DNA of 64,000 bases, from NCBI GenBank assembly GCA_949317995.1, contig OX439049.1, positions 10,269,395 through 10,333,394 on the forward strand, written 5' to 3'. This DNA is from Acholoe squamosa. Taxonomy: Eukaryota; Annelida; Polychaeta; Phyllodocida; Polynoidae. This document shows, one piece after another, positions 23,992 to 37,523 of this stretch (positions are counted from its first letter, which is position 1; each line of letters opens with the position of its first letter). The position numbers and the translations under genes are program-made. The notes under the pieces were generated by a model. It was not told the origin of the DNA. It saw only the letters and a list, made by a program, of their open reading frames with translations, and made no database searches.

Positions 23992-24110
23992 CCTGGTCCC
24001 GCTGTCGGGCCGACAAAAATAGTTCATTTTTCTCTCGCTTGGGGTATCGCTACCGGGCGGCGTGTCACGTGGAAGTCATGTGACCTTCGCTTTGGTCGTA
24101 AACAAACAAA

Positions 24111-26404
24111 ATGTCGGGCCGAGGAGGAAACAGACGCCGCGGGAGGGGATCTAAGGCCTTTAACCCCCCGAGAACAAAGAAACAGGCCGAAGAAGAGGTG
24201 ATAGAGCAAGAGGAAGTCACCAAGGAACCTGTGAGACGCAAAACAGTGAGAGGAAAACCCCTATTACCCGCTGTCACCGACGAAGAGATCGACGCTGCAC
24301 GCCTGGCAATGGCCAAGAAAGGTAGTACCGGTACTAAAGGTAAAAAGAAGGGTGCCACTACTGAGGTAGTTGTAGTACAGGAGGACATAGACATTGACAT
24401 TGTCGGCTCTGATAGCGGACAGGACCAGACACAAGATGAACTATCTACTCCTAAGTCAAACAATAATCTGGGGGGGACAAAAGAGGGTCATCTGGCCCAA
24501 TTCCCCGACTGCTGAAAAAAATGGGTACGAAGCGGAACCTCATGCCTGATTTGGATAAGGGGGAGGGTCAAGACAGTCCTGCATGATCACCTAGATCTCC
24601 CACCCCCCCTCTTCCTAAGAAATCTCGAAACGATAGAGAATCGTCTACTAGTTCATGTTCTGCTGGGCCCAAGGCATGGAAGACTGCTCCATACACCCTT
24701 TCTGAGAGGAGTGGGCAGCAGGTAGAGGACGACGATGACGAAGAAGAGGGAGAAGGGCAACAGGAAGAGGAAAATCAGGAATCTACCCCGTCCAAGATGG
24801 TCACCCCCCCAAAAAAAACTCCCAAAAAAACTATCGGTCAGCTTAAAAAAAAAACCTGCAGGAACAAATCCAGGAAGTGGGAGGCAGTACTTCAAAGATG
24901 TTAAAGTGCTTGAACGATTATGTGAGCTGTGGGAACAAAACACGCACCTATATGACAAGAGTCATTCCTTATATAAAGACCCTACAGCAAAGTGGACTAT
25001 TTTAGGTGTCATCGGCGATGAACTGGACATCCCAGGTAAAAATCATTTTTCATGTCTTAATAACTTTTCTTAGTTTAAAAAATAAATTATTTCTCACAAC
25101 AGTTTGTCAATTTATTAATTATTTCTAATAATTTTGTTAATTCTAAGAGAGGTCATGGTTTCTTTTGTCAAATAATATATCTGCCTTCTTTTTTTTCCAG
25201 CTTTCTTCATCAACATGCGGATGACTTCCTTACGTTCAGATTATCAGAAAATCGTGTCGGGGAAAGTTAAATCTGGGGCGTCTGGAGAGGAGGGTAAACT
25301 GCCGTATATGAAGGCTCTGATAAAGAGATTGTGTGGCTTCTTACATCCTTGGTGCAAGAAGATGGAGAGCGACACGAACTATCCAAATAAGATAAAGGTA
25401 AAAAATTAATTCTTCTCTTGTAATATGTCAGTATATTAATTATAAAAGCAGAGAAATATTGCCCTAAATCCTCTCTATATATTAAAAAGCCGCCTAGATA
25501 CACATGTCACCTACATTTTCATCTACGATTTTTTATAAAGAGTCTCCATGGTAACAGGAACATGATTTCTTACTTAGGTGTCTTACACCTTGATATATAT
25601 AGGTTTGTTTTACTTCTTCACTTACAGAAGGAGAAGTCACCTGAACCCCAAGAGGAACTGGCCCAGGAAATGGAGGAAGATCAGGACGACAAGCAGGACG
25701 ATGAACAGGGAGACAAGGATGAGGACAATGATCAGGACGATGTTCAAGACGACCCTAACTACAATCCAGATGGGGAGTCTTCTGACGACGAAGACAGTGC
25801 TATCGCCACTAGGACCCATTTCTCTCCTCTCAGGAAAGGCACTTCTGACTCTGCAGGTTCAGCACGATCAGATGGAACCCCCGGCAAAAGGAAGTGGAAA
25901 TCTGATCAGACTCCTGCCAGAGAACCCAAGGGGAGTGGGGCGGGGAAGTCTTCATCGGGTACTAAAAAGCCCCAGCCTTCTACCAGTGGAGAGAACAAAA
26001 CCATCAACTATAACATTCCTAAAAAAAAAGACTCTGGTAAGAAGAACGAGGCAGCAGATCTGGCAAAGGCAGAGTACCTAGCCAAACGGGAGCCCCAGCA
26101 CCTCAAACCTGGCAGTGAGAAGGAAAAGAGTGTGGGAGAAATCTTACAGTCTAGAGAGAAATATTATGAATCTTATGGTGAATCCCTAAATAACCTGGTG
26201 CAGATAGTACAAAGCAGATCTAAGGCAACCGATCAGCCTCCTCCCCCTTCCCCCCCTGTGAAGGAGGTGTCGGCCGATACTCAGTGGTGTAAAATGCTAG
26301 AATTGGAGATGGGTCAGATGACCCAAAAGATCAAAGACAAGTTCAAGGTGCACGTTTATCAAACCGCCATGATGGCGGTGAATGGCGAATGGGACGGCAT
26401 GTAG
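24111..26404 (+). pseudogene. Harbinger accessory DNA-binding protein (MADF-like), frameshifted
   Basis: Starts MSGRGGNRRRGRGSKA with a basic, low-complexity N-terminus. Exons end at 25035 and continue at 25201-25397 and 25628-26404 with matching splice phases (1, then 0). The MADF-like domain spans the first intron: LCELWEQNTHLYD, DPTAKWTILGVI, then MRMTSLRSDYQKI. The last exon is acidic (about 25640-25800), then Ser/Lys-rich, and ends NGEWDGM. The first exon is broken by a frame change near 24470, an in-frame TGA near 24584 and another frame change in the A/C runs at 24804-24860, so it is probably dead, unless these are homopolymer errors. In Harbinger elements such proteins act with the transposase in nuclear import and end binding (known for the superfamily). 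Confidence 0.7.
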
Positions 26405-27491
26405 CTCTGCAGATAAGCCCCCATCATGTAGACTTGCTCTAGCTTTAGCCTGAAGAAAGCACAATTTCTTGGTGCCCCTTGGTCAGAGACAAGAACTGTT
26501 GCCCACGTTGGCCGATGTGTTCATTTTTTATCCTAGAATCTGTTTAGATTGTTGACAAGGTCGTCAAGGATGTTTTACTGTCTGTTTGTTATTAAAAGCC
26601 GTGATTTTAATTCCAGGTGACAGAAAAGAGACAGTGTGTTTGGATGCTACTGATAAAAGAATTATTTTTATTTACATGTTATATTTCAAAGTTGAGACAT
26701 TTGTTCTCCTGTTGGACAACGATCTACCCCTGCCTTACTGACATGCTAGCATGTTAGGATCAAGAACTGTCTCTCAGGAATAAAAACTCATTATCCAGCA
26801 CTATACAAGATATAACTTGTCAGATAAGGTTCACTAACTTGCTCTGTGCATGCAGGAAATTTTGTGGTATTTACATGGATGAGATACAAACAATCGCTCA
26901 CGATTTTCATTTCTTGTAGACATGCTGACATGATACATGTGAGGTGCTGTCGGTCACGATACACACTTGTGAGGATGAACATATCATAACTACATGTATT
27001 TGTTCCATTGACTCTGATCATATAAGATGTAGTCCTCAAATACGGGTCCATATACAAGCATTTCCACTGACATTTACAGAGGTCACATGTGACTGACTGT
27101 ATCTTTGTTCCTGTGCATAATAAGTATATATATTAAGATCTCACCAGCCGACATGACACATGTCAGACCAAAACTGTCGCTCAGGATTTACTTCACATGA
27201 TAGTTCATGTACGATAATGTTGCGCCCGATTCACACAGGTTATATTATTCAATTTCTATGTACAAGCCGACTTCATGCATGTAACAGCATGACACCTCAG
27301 ACAGTGCTATATACATTTTGTATCAGACAAAAGGCATGTGAAGCTAACAGTTCAAGTTCAGATTTGTCAATAAAAAAAAATAATTTGTTATAACATCTTG
27401 TGGTTCTGGTACATAAAAATATTCAATAATATGTTCTCTTGGTCATAGTACGTCCGACATTTCCTTTCAGAAGACACATGCTGTACAGGCT

Positions 27492-29612
27492 TCACTCACT
27501 GTCCTCGTCCGGGACATCATCTGGACCAGCCTCCCTGGCAGCTTCTCTCTCAAACAGATACCCATACCTTTTCCGCAGGTATCGGTCCTGCCATGGGACC
27601 CGGCCGGCTCTGGACGAAAACCATTCACACAGGCTATGGCGCATGGTCTTGGCATCCTGAGGCATGTTCCTAGGTGCCGCCGCCCTGTCTAGACCTTCCA
27701 GGCCCCCTTCCTCTCTCCACTCTCCTGGGTGAAGGTCGTGTTCCCTGTCTTCATAATCTACAGCCCCATGAGGTATATACTCAGAGGGGGATCGGGTGCG
27801 TAGGAAATTGTGAAGGGCAAGGGAGGCCATGACTAGCATCTTCACTCCTTTGGGTTCCATGTCCTGTTGCTTCAGGAAGAGGCGAAATCTGGTCACCCAG
27901 ATGCCGAAGGAATTCTCAACACACCTACGACCCCTGGACATCCTGTAGTTGTATGCCACCTGTTTCATCCCTTGGTCCTTGACGGCGTAAGGCTTCATCA
28001 GATGGGTAGAAAGCCCGAAAGCATCGTCGCCGATCATGAAATAGGGCAAAAGGTCCCTCATTCCTTTGATCCCAGAGGCTGGAGGAATCTGAAGGGGGTT
28101 AGTGGGGTCACTCATATCTCTGTGCATGGGACCTTCCTTCCAGATCCTGGAATCTCCAGCCTTCCCCTCAGAGCCCACGTCCACGTAAAGGAACCTGTAC
28201 TGAGCGTCCACGACGGCCATCAGCACGATGCCGTAAAACTTCTTATAGTTGAAGTAAGTGGCCCCGCTCTTCTTTGGCTTCTTGATCCGTATGTGCTTAC
28301 CATCTACAGATCCTATGCAGTGGGGCACCTGCCAGGAACTGGCCTAGCCGTCGGCTATCTCAAGCCATTCCTCCGTCGTGCTAGGTACCTGCATGAAAAA
28401 TATTTAAAAAAAATCTTAGATCTTTTCATCTTGGATGGGCAAGACAATATGTTTTGTTTTTTTTTATTGTAAAATGATAAGAACATGATAGAGACAAGCA
28501 GGAGCATAACCAAAAAGTTTCCTCCAGCTCTTTATATTATTACAAAGAAATAATTAATTTTTTTATTTACCTTCATGTACTCTTCTCTCAACACAGCCGT
28601 CAAAGCTATGCACGTGTCGCGGATAATAGGGTACACCGTAGACCCGCCCACCAGATGGCCATGGTGGAGTGTCTGGCTGCTGTCGCCTGCAAAAAAAAAA
28701 AATAAAGAAATTAGTGTTTTTGAAGCACATATTAAATTATATAAACATGACTTTTATTTTTTTTTCCAGCTTTAATAAAATTAAAATGGAGAGGTTCATT
28801 TTAACCTTACCAACCTTGAATAAAACATGCTCTGTCTCAGATAATACACATATATCAAGTTACCTAAGGCAAGGTATCGGAGGGTTATGTCCAACCTCTC
28901 GTCTGGCTTCACCGAGGGCCTGAAGTTGGTGTCGCTCCGATAAATCAGTGGGGTGACCTTGGCGAGCAGCTCGTGGTACAAGTCGGGCCCCATCCGCAAA
29001 GTATGCTTGAATTCAGCGTCCTCTCCCATCTGAAAAAAAGAGAAAAGGTAAATTAAGAGAACTAGAGCCATTGTCCCCCCCCCTGCCATGCAGGGGCTGT
29101 CCATAAAGAAAAGGATAATAACCCGTCTACTGGACAGTTTATCACCGATTTGTGCTCAAGATAAATAACCATCTGGACCCCCCCCCCTCCTTCCCACTGT
29201 CTGCCTCCGACATGCCAGGTCCTGGACCCCACCCCTGCCATTTATGTAGGGCCTGTCCATCAATTGAGTAAGATGACCTGAACTGCTCTGTCATGTTGTA
29301 AGTCACAAATTACATACATACATACAAGCTGAAGATAGATATATATATACAGAATTTATTTACCCCCCCCCCCCTACCGATTACCTTGTATATGGATGGG
29401 CCCTTATTATACAAGATACTTACAGCTATCAGATCACGATGGAGCTTGGTGAAGGTGTTCCTTTGCCTCTCATCTGTCCTGTCCTTCAGGTAGGGTGCAG
29501 CATGGAACCTGTGCTTCCTTTTCACCCCTTGGATAACATTGATGTCTCCCTCCTCTAGAGCTAAAATTCCGATAGTGGCGTTCGCGAGCAGCACGATCTC
29601 CTCGACCTCCAT
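27492..29612 (-). pseudogene. HARBI1-like PIF/Harbinger transposase with one internal stop
   Basis: Four exons on the minus strand fit in phase: 29612-29424, 29029-28864, 28686-28571 and 28388-27492, about 454 residues, normal for the family. Exon 2 has LDITLRYLALG and exon 3 HHGHLVGGSTVYPIIRDTC, the usual helical N-terminal part. Exon 4 has the DDE_4 nuclease: D in CIGSVDGKHI, D in GKAGDSRIW and E in RCVENSFGIWVTRF. All three acidic residues are present. An in-frame TAG at 28346-28344, just before the first D motif, interrupts it. It encoded a cut-and-paste enzyme; loss of function is inferred from that stop alone. Confidence 0.8.
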
Positions 29613-29905
29613 CTTGTTCTTGAAAGTAGGTCATCGCCGATCACGTGATCAGTGGAAGAGCTGGCCTAGATATCGGCGACGACTGTCGGACACCTGTCGG
29701 AGACTGTATCCGACAGTATGCCAGTTTGGTGGAAGAGCAGAAATCGGGTAGGGGTTGGGTAACCGATTGTGGAACTTTGGACTGTCGGCCAGTTATCGGG
29801 CCGACTTTTTTGTCGGACCGACAACAGGCCGACAAACTAAAAAGAGCCAATCGGGCCTCTGTCGGCCCGACAAAAACCAGGAAAATCATCGGCTTCAGTG
29901 GAATC

Positions 29906-31750
29906 CTGGTTTATGGGACTTAACACTGAGTTGGAGCTATCTGCATTTTACATGTTATCTATGCATCTGGGAAATTTCCCCCCCCCATCTATATATCTTT
30001 CAGGCTGGGTGATCAAGACCAAATGGCGATATGTACTCTGAAAGGGAGCAAAATTGCAGCACAATAGTTTTACTCTTAACCCCTTAAGGGCCGCTGATGC
30101 ATCAATGCAGAAAGCCCATAGGTCATCATGATACACCAATGAAATGCTGGTGAGACTGCTCGCCAGCACTTCATTGGAGGATCATGCCAACCCTCTGGCA
30201 GTATATATATATGTATCGATCCAATAGGGTTGGCATGATGCTCCAATAAGTGCTGGTGAGCAGTCTCGCCAGCACTTCATTAAAGATTCCTTTATGGCTG
30301 ATGGGGAAGTTGATTCAGTCTGATTAGCTGCACTGGGAAAAGGGAAGTTATCCCTATATTTATGAATAGACCCAATCTTGCCTCAATGATGTCTTCTTTC
30401 TAGTCCTCTCCCTGGAGAGTTTCTATTGACAATCGTAGAATAAAGTTTTTTAAGACTCTGATTTAAAGACTCACTTTAACCGATGCAGAAAATAACTACT
30501 TTTTATTTTTTACTCTTTACCCTTTAGCTTTTTAATGGCTGGTAATGGAAAAGTGCATCATGCCCACTGGCACTGGACAATAATATGGGTACAAATAAAG
30601 GGCTGGCACGACTCTCTAAAACTTGTACTAGTATCATATTATGGGTAGTTGTAGGCACTGGCATGACCCTGAACCTGTTACTCTGTAATCACATATTTCT
30701 TACTACATAGAATATCTGCTTGGAGATTGAAAATTATTTCTTGTTCCTGCTAACTGGAAGAGATGAATTGTGGGGGATCTATGACCACTATACACATGGA
30801 TTCAACCAACATGCCCTACATTCCCTGTGCAGTGGTAGCCTGAGGGTTTATAGCTCAGGGCACCAGAGTACCCATACCCTAACTGGTGTTGAAATGTACC
30901 ATGGGTTGTAAAGTAACACAATACCGCTTATATAAGCTATATGCTGCTAGTTTGGGGGCCCTTGATGGAGGGGGACCGTGTCACTTGTTGATTTTTAGAA
31001 GTGCTCATGTCACATGTCATTTGAATCCCAATGTTCCTTGTCACTTCTAAGGACCCACAATCTCCCACATCAACTTTAAGAAAGCTCCTATGTTCAATGT
31101 CTAGTTGTATGCCTTAATATGTCACTAAAGTCTACATCACAAAGTCATGTTGATTTTAAGAAATGGCATTGCCACCATGTCGAATTTAATGGTACAGACC
31201 TATCAGGAGCTGCCTTACATGCATAAGATTGTTAAACTAATGACCAAATTTCCCCAAACTTCAAATCCAGGTGCACCCTATAAGTTCTTATAGGCTGGAC
31301 CTGAGGCAGGCACCTTCAATATACTCAACGTGTGCCGTATATGTGGGGAATTACGGTGTTATTGGCCTAGCATATATGAATTGAGGTGTTTGAGGTGCAC
31401 TAAATGGCAACAGTTGGGGACATGAACCTTTGACAGAGACTGCTAGACTATAGCAGGGATTCTGGATGATGTATGTGTGTGGCCATGACGGCTCTGTTCT
31501 CATGGAAAATTGCCAGACTAGTACAATCAGATAATTCCCTGCATTCATTGCGGAATCTTTTGGGCCCATTATGTAACACCTGGTACCCATCATGATTGTT
31601 GTTATCAGTGCCTACCTCTCCAGTACCAGATCAAGCAATGGTGCCCCCTACGAAGGAACCTGCAGTGTAGGTGCAATGAAAGAGAGCCTAAAACAGATCT
31701 AGTTTTGTCCTTACCTAACTTTCGGGCCTGGTCTAACAGAATATAAAAAG
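29906..31750. other. Region right of the Harbinger, no supported gene
   Basis: Holds an ATGATGCA-family hairpin patch at about 30080-30290 (agcacttcattgg repeated in both directions) and otherwise AT-rich sequence. A degenerate relative of the pogo-like MITE is visible near 31230-31360. Short ORFs have no domain or splice support. Confidence 0.5.
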
Positions 31751-31779
31751 TTTAATGTCTAATGATCAGCTAGGTCACA

Positions 31780-32040
31780 TATGATTACCCAGCAATTCTG
31801 TGTCAACCTTTGTCATGCTGTGTCAGCCCTCATCCAATGCGCTCTTAGGACTCAACGCATGGGTGATCACAGACCAGGACAAGATATGACGCATGCGTTA
31901 ACATCCCAGCTAAATTTGTGAAGTTGAGTCAACATGCGTGAACCTTCACCAACAATGACACATGATGACACATGTGTCATTACACATTATCACACACACT
32001 GACACATGGGTCATGACACAGTATCACATATATTGACGCA
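31780..32040. repeat. TGACACATG-type repeat patch
   Basis: Begins with a cccagcaa end and repeats atgacacatgatgacacatg-like words. Same family as the 22955 and 33395 minisatellites. Confidence 0.55.
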
Positions 32041-33394
32041 CAGACTAATTTGTGGGTGGGGGATAGGCGGGGGGGGGGGGTTGGAGGTTGTTGTGGATTT
32101 CTGATATTTCATAACTTTATTAACATTAATTCAGCTGTTCATGCTGGTTCCCATTGAAGATTTCTCTCCTCTGCATGTCATGTGTTGCCCACATTGCTTG
32201 CAAATGTATAGATATTCTGTTAGCTGTGTGAGTTTAATTTTCCTTGTATTAATCTTGGGAATGACTGTTGAAATGAAAAGAAAGGGTCGTAAACAAACGA
32301 ATAGCAGCAATCTAATTTTGACCACCCACTCACATCCAAATTGATAAACAATGACCACTCCCATTTGGCAGCCTGAACGGGCCTCCCTAGCCCACTTAAA
32401 AGGGTCTATTTCTCCTCTTTCCTATCCCCTCAGGATGTGTGTGGTGCACATATGCGCGGGCACTGACACATTCCTCTGTGAAATTGTGTAATGTAGTTCT
32501 CGCCATGAATATGACCTCAGCTGTCAAAATGGCGTTAAACATCTATTACTCACTACTCACTTGGCAGCCTGAATCCCCCAGAATGTTCCTGAGCCTTGCT
32601 CAGATAGAAAGTTCTACATTAATTTGGGTTGTTGAGACAAATACCTGAATTCAGCAACAAGATAGATGTTCAGGGACTGTAGATAATATCAATTTGTTAG
32701 TGTATAAATGCTTATAACATAGGATTTCAAGTCAAATCAATCTAGAACTGTTTGACCACCTACCACAAGATCTGTTCTCCATAGCTGCCTCTGCCTGACT
32801 GTTTGGAAAGCAGGGGGAGAACAAAGGAAAGGGAGGGAAATTTGAAATGGACCAATCAAAACACAGAATAGTACACAGTGTGTCATTGTGCGTGAAGTTG
32901 TGTCATAGTGGGTGAGAGTTGGTGAATCTTGATGCATGCTCACATCTCACACAGTCTGTCATGCTAATGTTAGGCAAAGTATCTGCCCCTATTATCACTC
33001 AATACAGAGTTTTTGTAACCAGCCTATGAAGAATTCCTGTATATTTGCTCTAATCAGCTGTGACCTAGCTGATCACTAGACATTAAACCTCCATATCGTA
33101 TCAAACCAGGGCAAACAGATACTTAGATATCATGTGAAACATAGGCAATTCCAATTCAGTGCTATGTCCCATAGACAAAACAAATGAGCTATTATGTCTA
33201 ATGTATGCACTAAATCACAAATACTTGTCTATCATTATGTTCCTGATTCATATGTATTTCATGCCATGTAAGAAAGGAACTTGCTCCGTGAAACATAAAC
33301 TCTCATATAGGCATTTACTCAAAACACCTGCAAAGTACAAGTCATGAGAATCCATACAGTTTCCATAGTCTCTTATTGCTGAAGGCTTGGCGAA

Positions 33395-33860
33395 GAAATG
33401 TCATGCTAGGTGAGAGTTGACAAGTATTGACACATGTTGACATGTGCCAACTCTGTTCCCCTCACATCTTTATTCAAGTAAGTGAAGACATGTGAAGCTG
33501 CCCGAGAGTTAACAAGTATTGACACATGCTCACCCAGTTCCCATCACATCTTTATGGAAATGAGTGAAGACATGTGAGATTGGGTGAGAGTTGACAAGTA
33601 TTGACACATGTTGACACTTGCTCACCTAGTTCCCCTCACATCTTTATGAAAATGAGTGAAGAGATGTGAAGCGGTGTGAGAGTTGACAAATATTGACACA
33701 TGTTGACACATGCTCTCTCAGATCTTACTGAAGTAAGTGAAGGTTTGTCAAGCTGAGTGAGAGTTGACATTGTGTCACACAAAATGACATTATTCATTAT
33801 CACTCAATGTACTCACACATTCCTCACCCAGCATGACTCATGTTCACTCGGATTTGCTGG
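33395..33860. repeat. Minisatellite, reverse orientation of the 22955 array
   Basis: At least four units of gagagttgacaagtattgac, cacatgctcacc and cctcacatctttat words. It ends gttcactcggatttgctggg, the complement of the start of the 22955 array (cccagcaaatctgagtgaac). Confidence 0.7.
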
Positions 33861-34039
33861 GTAGGGGAAATAGATAGGAATTCTTAATATGATGGTAAAA
33901 ATGTTCTGTCTTGAGTGATAAAAGGGGTAGATGTTGTATCCAATATGGGTATAACAGACTGTGTGAGCATGCGTCAACCTGTGTCAACTTCTGCCAACTC
34001 TCACTCATCATGACACAACTTCACACAAGGTGACACACA

Positions 34040-37000
34040 ACATAGTATTCTGTGTTCTGATTGGTCCATTTTAAATTTCCCTACCTTTTCTTTGTTCTCC
34101 TCCTGAGTTCAAAACAGACAAACAGAGACAGCCAAGGAGGACAGATGTTCTGGTAGGTGGTCATACAGTTTTAGATTAATTTGTACTTCAAATCCCAGTT
34201 GATAGGTATTTCTACGGTAATATATTGTTCTTACTGATTATGTCTGAACATACCTTACTGCTAGTTCCAAGCATTAGTGGCAATACCCCAATATAGTAGT
34301 AGATTTAGAACTATGAGTAAAGCCTATGGAAATTAAGGGGATTCAGAATGCTAAGTTATAAGTTATGGTATCTGGAGACTAAGTAAATGGTCATTCATTG
34401 TCAACATGGGTGGGAGTGGGGTGGTGTAGATTTAGACTGTTTCTGTTTTGTGTTTATGATTATTTGTTTTGATTTGAACATGTATTTACAGGAATACTAC
34501 AAGGACTCATCCATCAACACCACAACCATCCATTTCCAAGGAGAGTGGGTAAAACATGATATTGTGAAAGATATCTTCACATGGAAACAGGAAATCAGAT
34601 GAATTGATGTTCACAATGAATCCACAAAATAAAAATCATCATTCCCCCCCATTCCTAGCCCCCCCCCATGCACAAATTGGTCAGTGTGTCATTGTGTGTA
34701 ATACTTTGTCATAATCCATGCGTCATTGTGCGTCATACATAAGCAAATGTCAACGATCAGTGAATAATTTAGGATCGTATTCCCCTCGGTGCTTCTGCCC
34801 GCATTCAACTCGGCCTTATTCACTGTGAGTTGACATTTGCATTTATGCCATGGCCCTACGGATGAATTTGCTTTAAAATCAAGAAAATAACCATATTTAC
34901 TGTTTTTCAATGTGTAAAGTCGTCCTGGTTTGTTTTCATCCGCCATGACACCTTGCTCGACGAAGTAGGTCACGTGATACGGAGCTAGCCACTACTTTTA
35001 GTTTCAATATAAATGTTCCTTGTGCAGAGCAATATCTTCTTTTTTGACATGGCCCTAACACTTAGATTTACCTTAAACCATTTATAACATATTATTTAAC
35101 TAGTTCAATCATTCTGTTTTTTGCGTAAAACTTCTAATAACCATACCTAAATACGAAACAAATAAATTTCAAAATGGCGCCGCCGAATATGCGAGGATCG
35201 TATTCCACCCCCCCATTGAATACGGCGTAAGTAGTACTAATCTATATATAGTGTCATTGATATTAGCCATGGCATAATGCATCATAACCCATGCGTCATT
35301 GTGTGTGAAGATGAGTCATAACGCATGTGTCAGTCTACGTGAAGCTGACTCAGCTCTGTCAATGCTTGATGCAAACACAATTTCCAGGAGTGCACTGCAT
35401 GAAGGCTCACACATTTTGACTCAACTTCATGAAGATTTGCTGGGAACCTACCCCCGTATCTCACACCCTGGAACAGCGCTCCAAATGACATTAAAACAAG
35501 TAAATAATCATTATTTTATATGGTTTTAAATGAGTTCTGATCATTTCTGAGTCAGATAACATGAAATAAATACTTGTGAACCTTTGTCTATTTACCATGA
35601 TACCCCAAGTGTAAGGCATGATTCAGCCCCTGGTGCACCTTATAGAATGAGAAATAGCTGAGCTAAAAATCATCTTTCCAAGGTTTCCCATAAATTCACA
35701 TATGGTTTTAGGTCATTGAGAGATGTGTTAGCTACCCATAAGGTTTTGATTTTCGAAAATCCATTGATGAGAATAGAATGTTATATAATTCTGAAATTTT
35801 CTAGAAGATCCTCAAACTCTAGATATGGGTGTGCCTTCTAGATCTCGGTTTGGACGCTTAAAAATTTACCCAAAATATCTGCAGTGAATACAGAGAATTG
35901 TCTGATTAGTTGATAATGCATCCCGGGCAACCCTATACACTGGGTGCACCTTATAAACTGCGTATTAGGGTACATTGTGGAAACACTGTTGAATCTACCA
36001 GAATTCCTCATAAAACTGAAAAGTCAACCAACATAAATGTATAGCAGTGAACCAGTGTAGTTTTTAAAAGAAGCCCCAGGTGGCAGTACAGTCTTGCAAT
36101 GAATCCCTGGCAACTTTGGGATGAGGATTTCATCCTTATTTCAACAATATCACATAATTCTGTAAGTAATAACAGATTTGTTCTTCGTATATTCACAACT
36201 TTGAGATTTCATGATGTTTTTATCTCAGAATGTTTGCGATTTGAAAAAGACACTTCGCCAGAGAGCAAAAAGTTCAATAATCAGCATGAGTTCCACATTT
36301 TTGATAAATTCATCATAATCAAACTCACTCACCCGGAAAATACTGTAGTCATTTAGTTCAGATAGTCCGCTACAGCCCGACCCAGTAGAATCATGTCAGT
36401 CACTGTCTTCAACTCCTTTTTAGTCAGTATTGTATATATGATAAGAATGTTTCCTGCAATATTCAATGTGAGCTGAGGAAAAAGGTTAATGTGACGGCGA
36501 TTTTAATATAATCATATTTATTGTGTTTCAATAGGAGCTGGAGCAACCAAATAGTACCCTTGAAAATTTTTACACAAATCCATAACACTATATGGGTTTT
36601 AAGAGAAAATAAGTTGAAAAATCTTTTTGAGGATTACATAGCATTTTCCAATCCCAAAACATCCTCCATATAGAAATGCATTTTGTCAAAGCTGAAAATA
36701 GTTTCTACTATCATTCCATGCTATGCCCAAAGAATGATAGACTTGAAATAACTTACCCAAAATTCCAAAGAGCACACAGCAGAAGGTAAGTAGTATATGA
36801 CATAGAGGGCATGGTGTAGGTGTCTTATGTCCCTTCACAATTGTGTTTAGGTTATATAAATTAATTAGAAAATTAATTTTAAAGGCCCTTCAAGGGCAGA
36901 ATCTTACACTTTCTGACGACCTGACCCATATATGGGAGTTGGGGGTAGAAACTAGCTTTAAAATTAGCTTTGGCATCGACAAGTGTGGGGGGGGTTATGT

Positions 37001-37279
37001 GGCCATCCCTCCTGTTCCAAAACAAAACTGATACTGATGGCTAAGAGAAGCTTGTAACAAGAGGTATTGTAAGTTCATACTTACAACACCCTAAAGTGTG
37101 AAAAGTATCATTTAACACAATGGTAAGAGACTTTATAAGGTATTGTAGCTCAGCCTGTTGTAAGTCCAATTGACCTCTCATAATATAGCAATCAATTTTA
37201 ATGGGTTTCTAGAGCCTCGGGCCAGTGACTAAGATAAACTAAAGTATCCTTGCTTATCTAAATTCTGTTTTTCTTTCAG
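34040..37279. other. Region without a supported gene
   Basis: Contains a possible short exon at 34492-34548 (EYYKDSSINTTTIHFQGEW, tacag before and GTAAAA after), and more TGACACA-type repeat pieces at 34680-34745 and 35280-35440. Also two aggatcgtattcc words near 34770 and 35197, and degenerate pogo-like MITE pieces at 35610-36000. Nothing else is recognised. Confidence 0.4.
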
Positions 37280-37469
37280 GTGGCAGCCAGAATGTTACCT
37301 CCAACACTGATCAGGAGACAACCATGGACCTTACAGTCCATATTACAGAACCCTCCACATCTACCACTGAACAAGATCAGGACCCTTTCCCACCTGGTGA
37401 TCCGCTGAATGATCCATGGTTGAAAAGAAAATCAAGTTTTGTTTTCACTGCTATAATGAAACTCAACTG
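37280..37469 (+). CDS. Candidate internal exon of an unknown protein (possible GPCR loop)
   Basis: Bounded by ttctttcag at 37279 and G/GTGAGT after 37469. The open frame starts at 37282: GSQNVTSNTDQETTMD, a Ser/Thr/Asp/Pro-rich stretch, then DPWLKRKSSFVFTAIMKLN. The basic segment followed by hydrophobic residues looks like the end of a third intracellular loop entering TM6. However, its phase-2 end does not join directly with the TM6-like exon at 41995, so a further exon, a sequence error or an unrelated gene is possible. Confidence 0.35.
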
Positions 37470-37523
37470 GTGAGTATCTGCAGTGTCTGATGGTCAAATT
37501 AAGGCATGAAAATGACCCACTAC

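Larger units (their letters stand above)
23721..29905. mobile_element. PIF/Harbinger DNA transposon (decayed)
   Basis: The ends are inverted repeats: gattccaccggagccgat at 23721 and the complement of gattccactgaagccgat ending at 29905. Both subterminal regions are packed with tcgggc/gtcgg words. Inside are the two genes diagnostic of the superfamily, transcribed towards each other: a MADF-type DNA-binding protein (+) and a DDE transposase (-). Clear TWA target duplications were not seen, so the outer limits are good to a few tens of bases. The coding parts have a richer GC content than the flanks. Confidence 0.75.

Noticed and set aside
24065-24463. 132-codon Ser-rich ORF on the minus strand
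   Set aside because: Antisense shadow of the Harbinger accessory gene N-terminus.
27867-28472. 201-codon ORF on the + strand
   Set aside because: Antisense shadow of the transposase last exon, which has the DDE motifs and fitting splice sites.
34689-34973. 94-codon minus-strand ORF (MADENKPGRLYTLKNSKYGY)
   Set aside because: It has a fair start context, but the rest runs into TGACACA-type repeat sequence and has no recognised domain or splice donor I could support.
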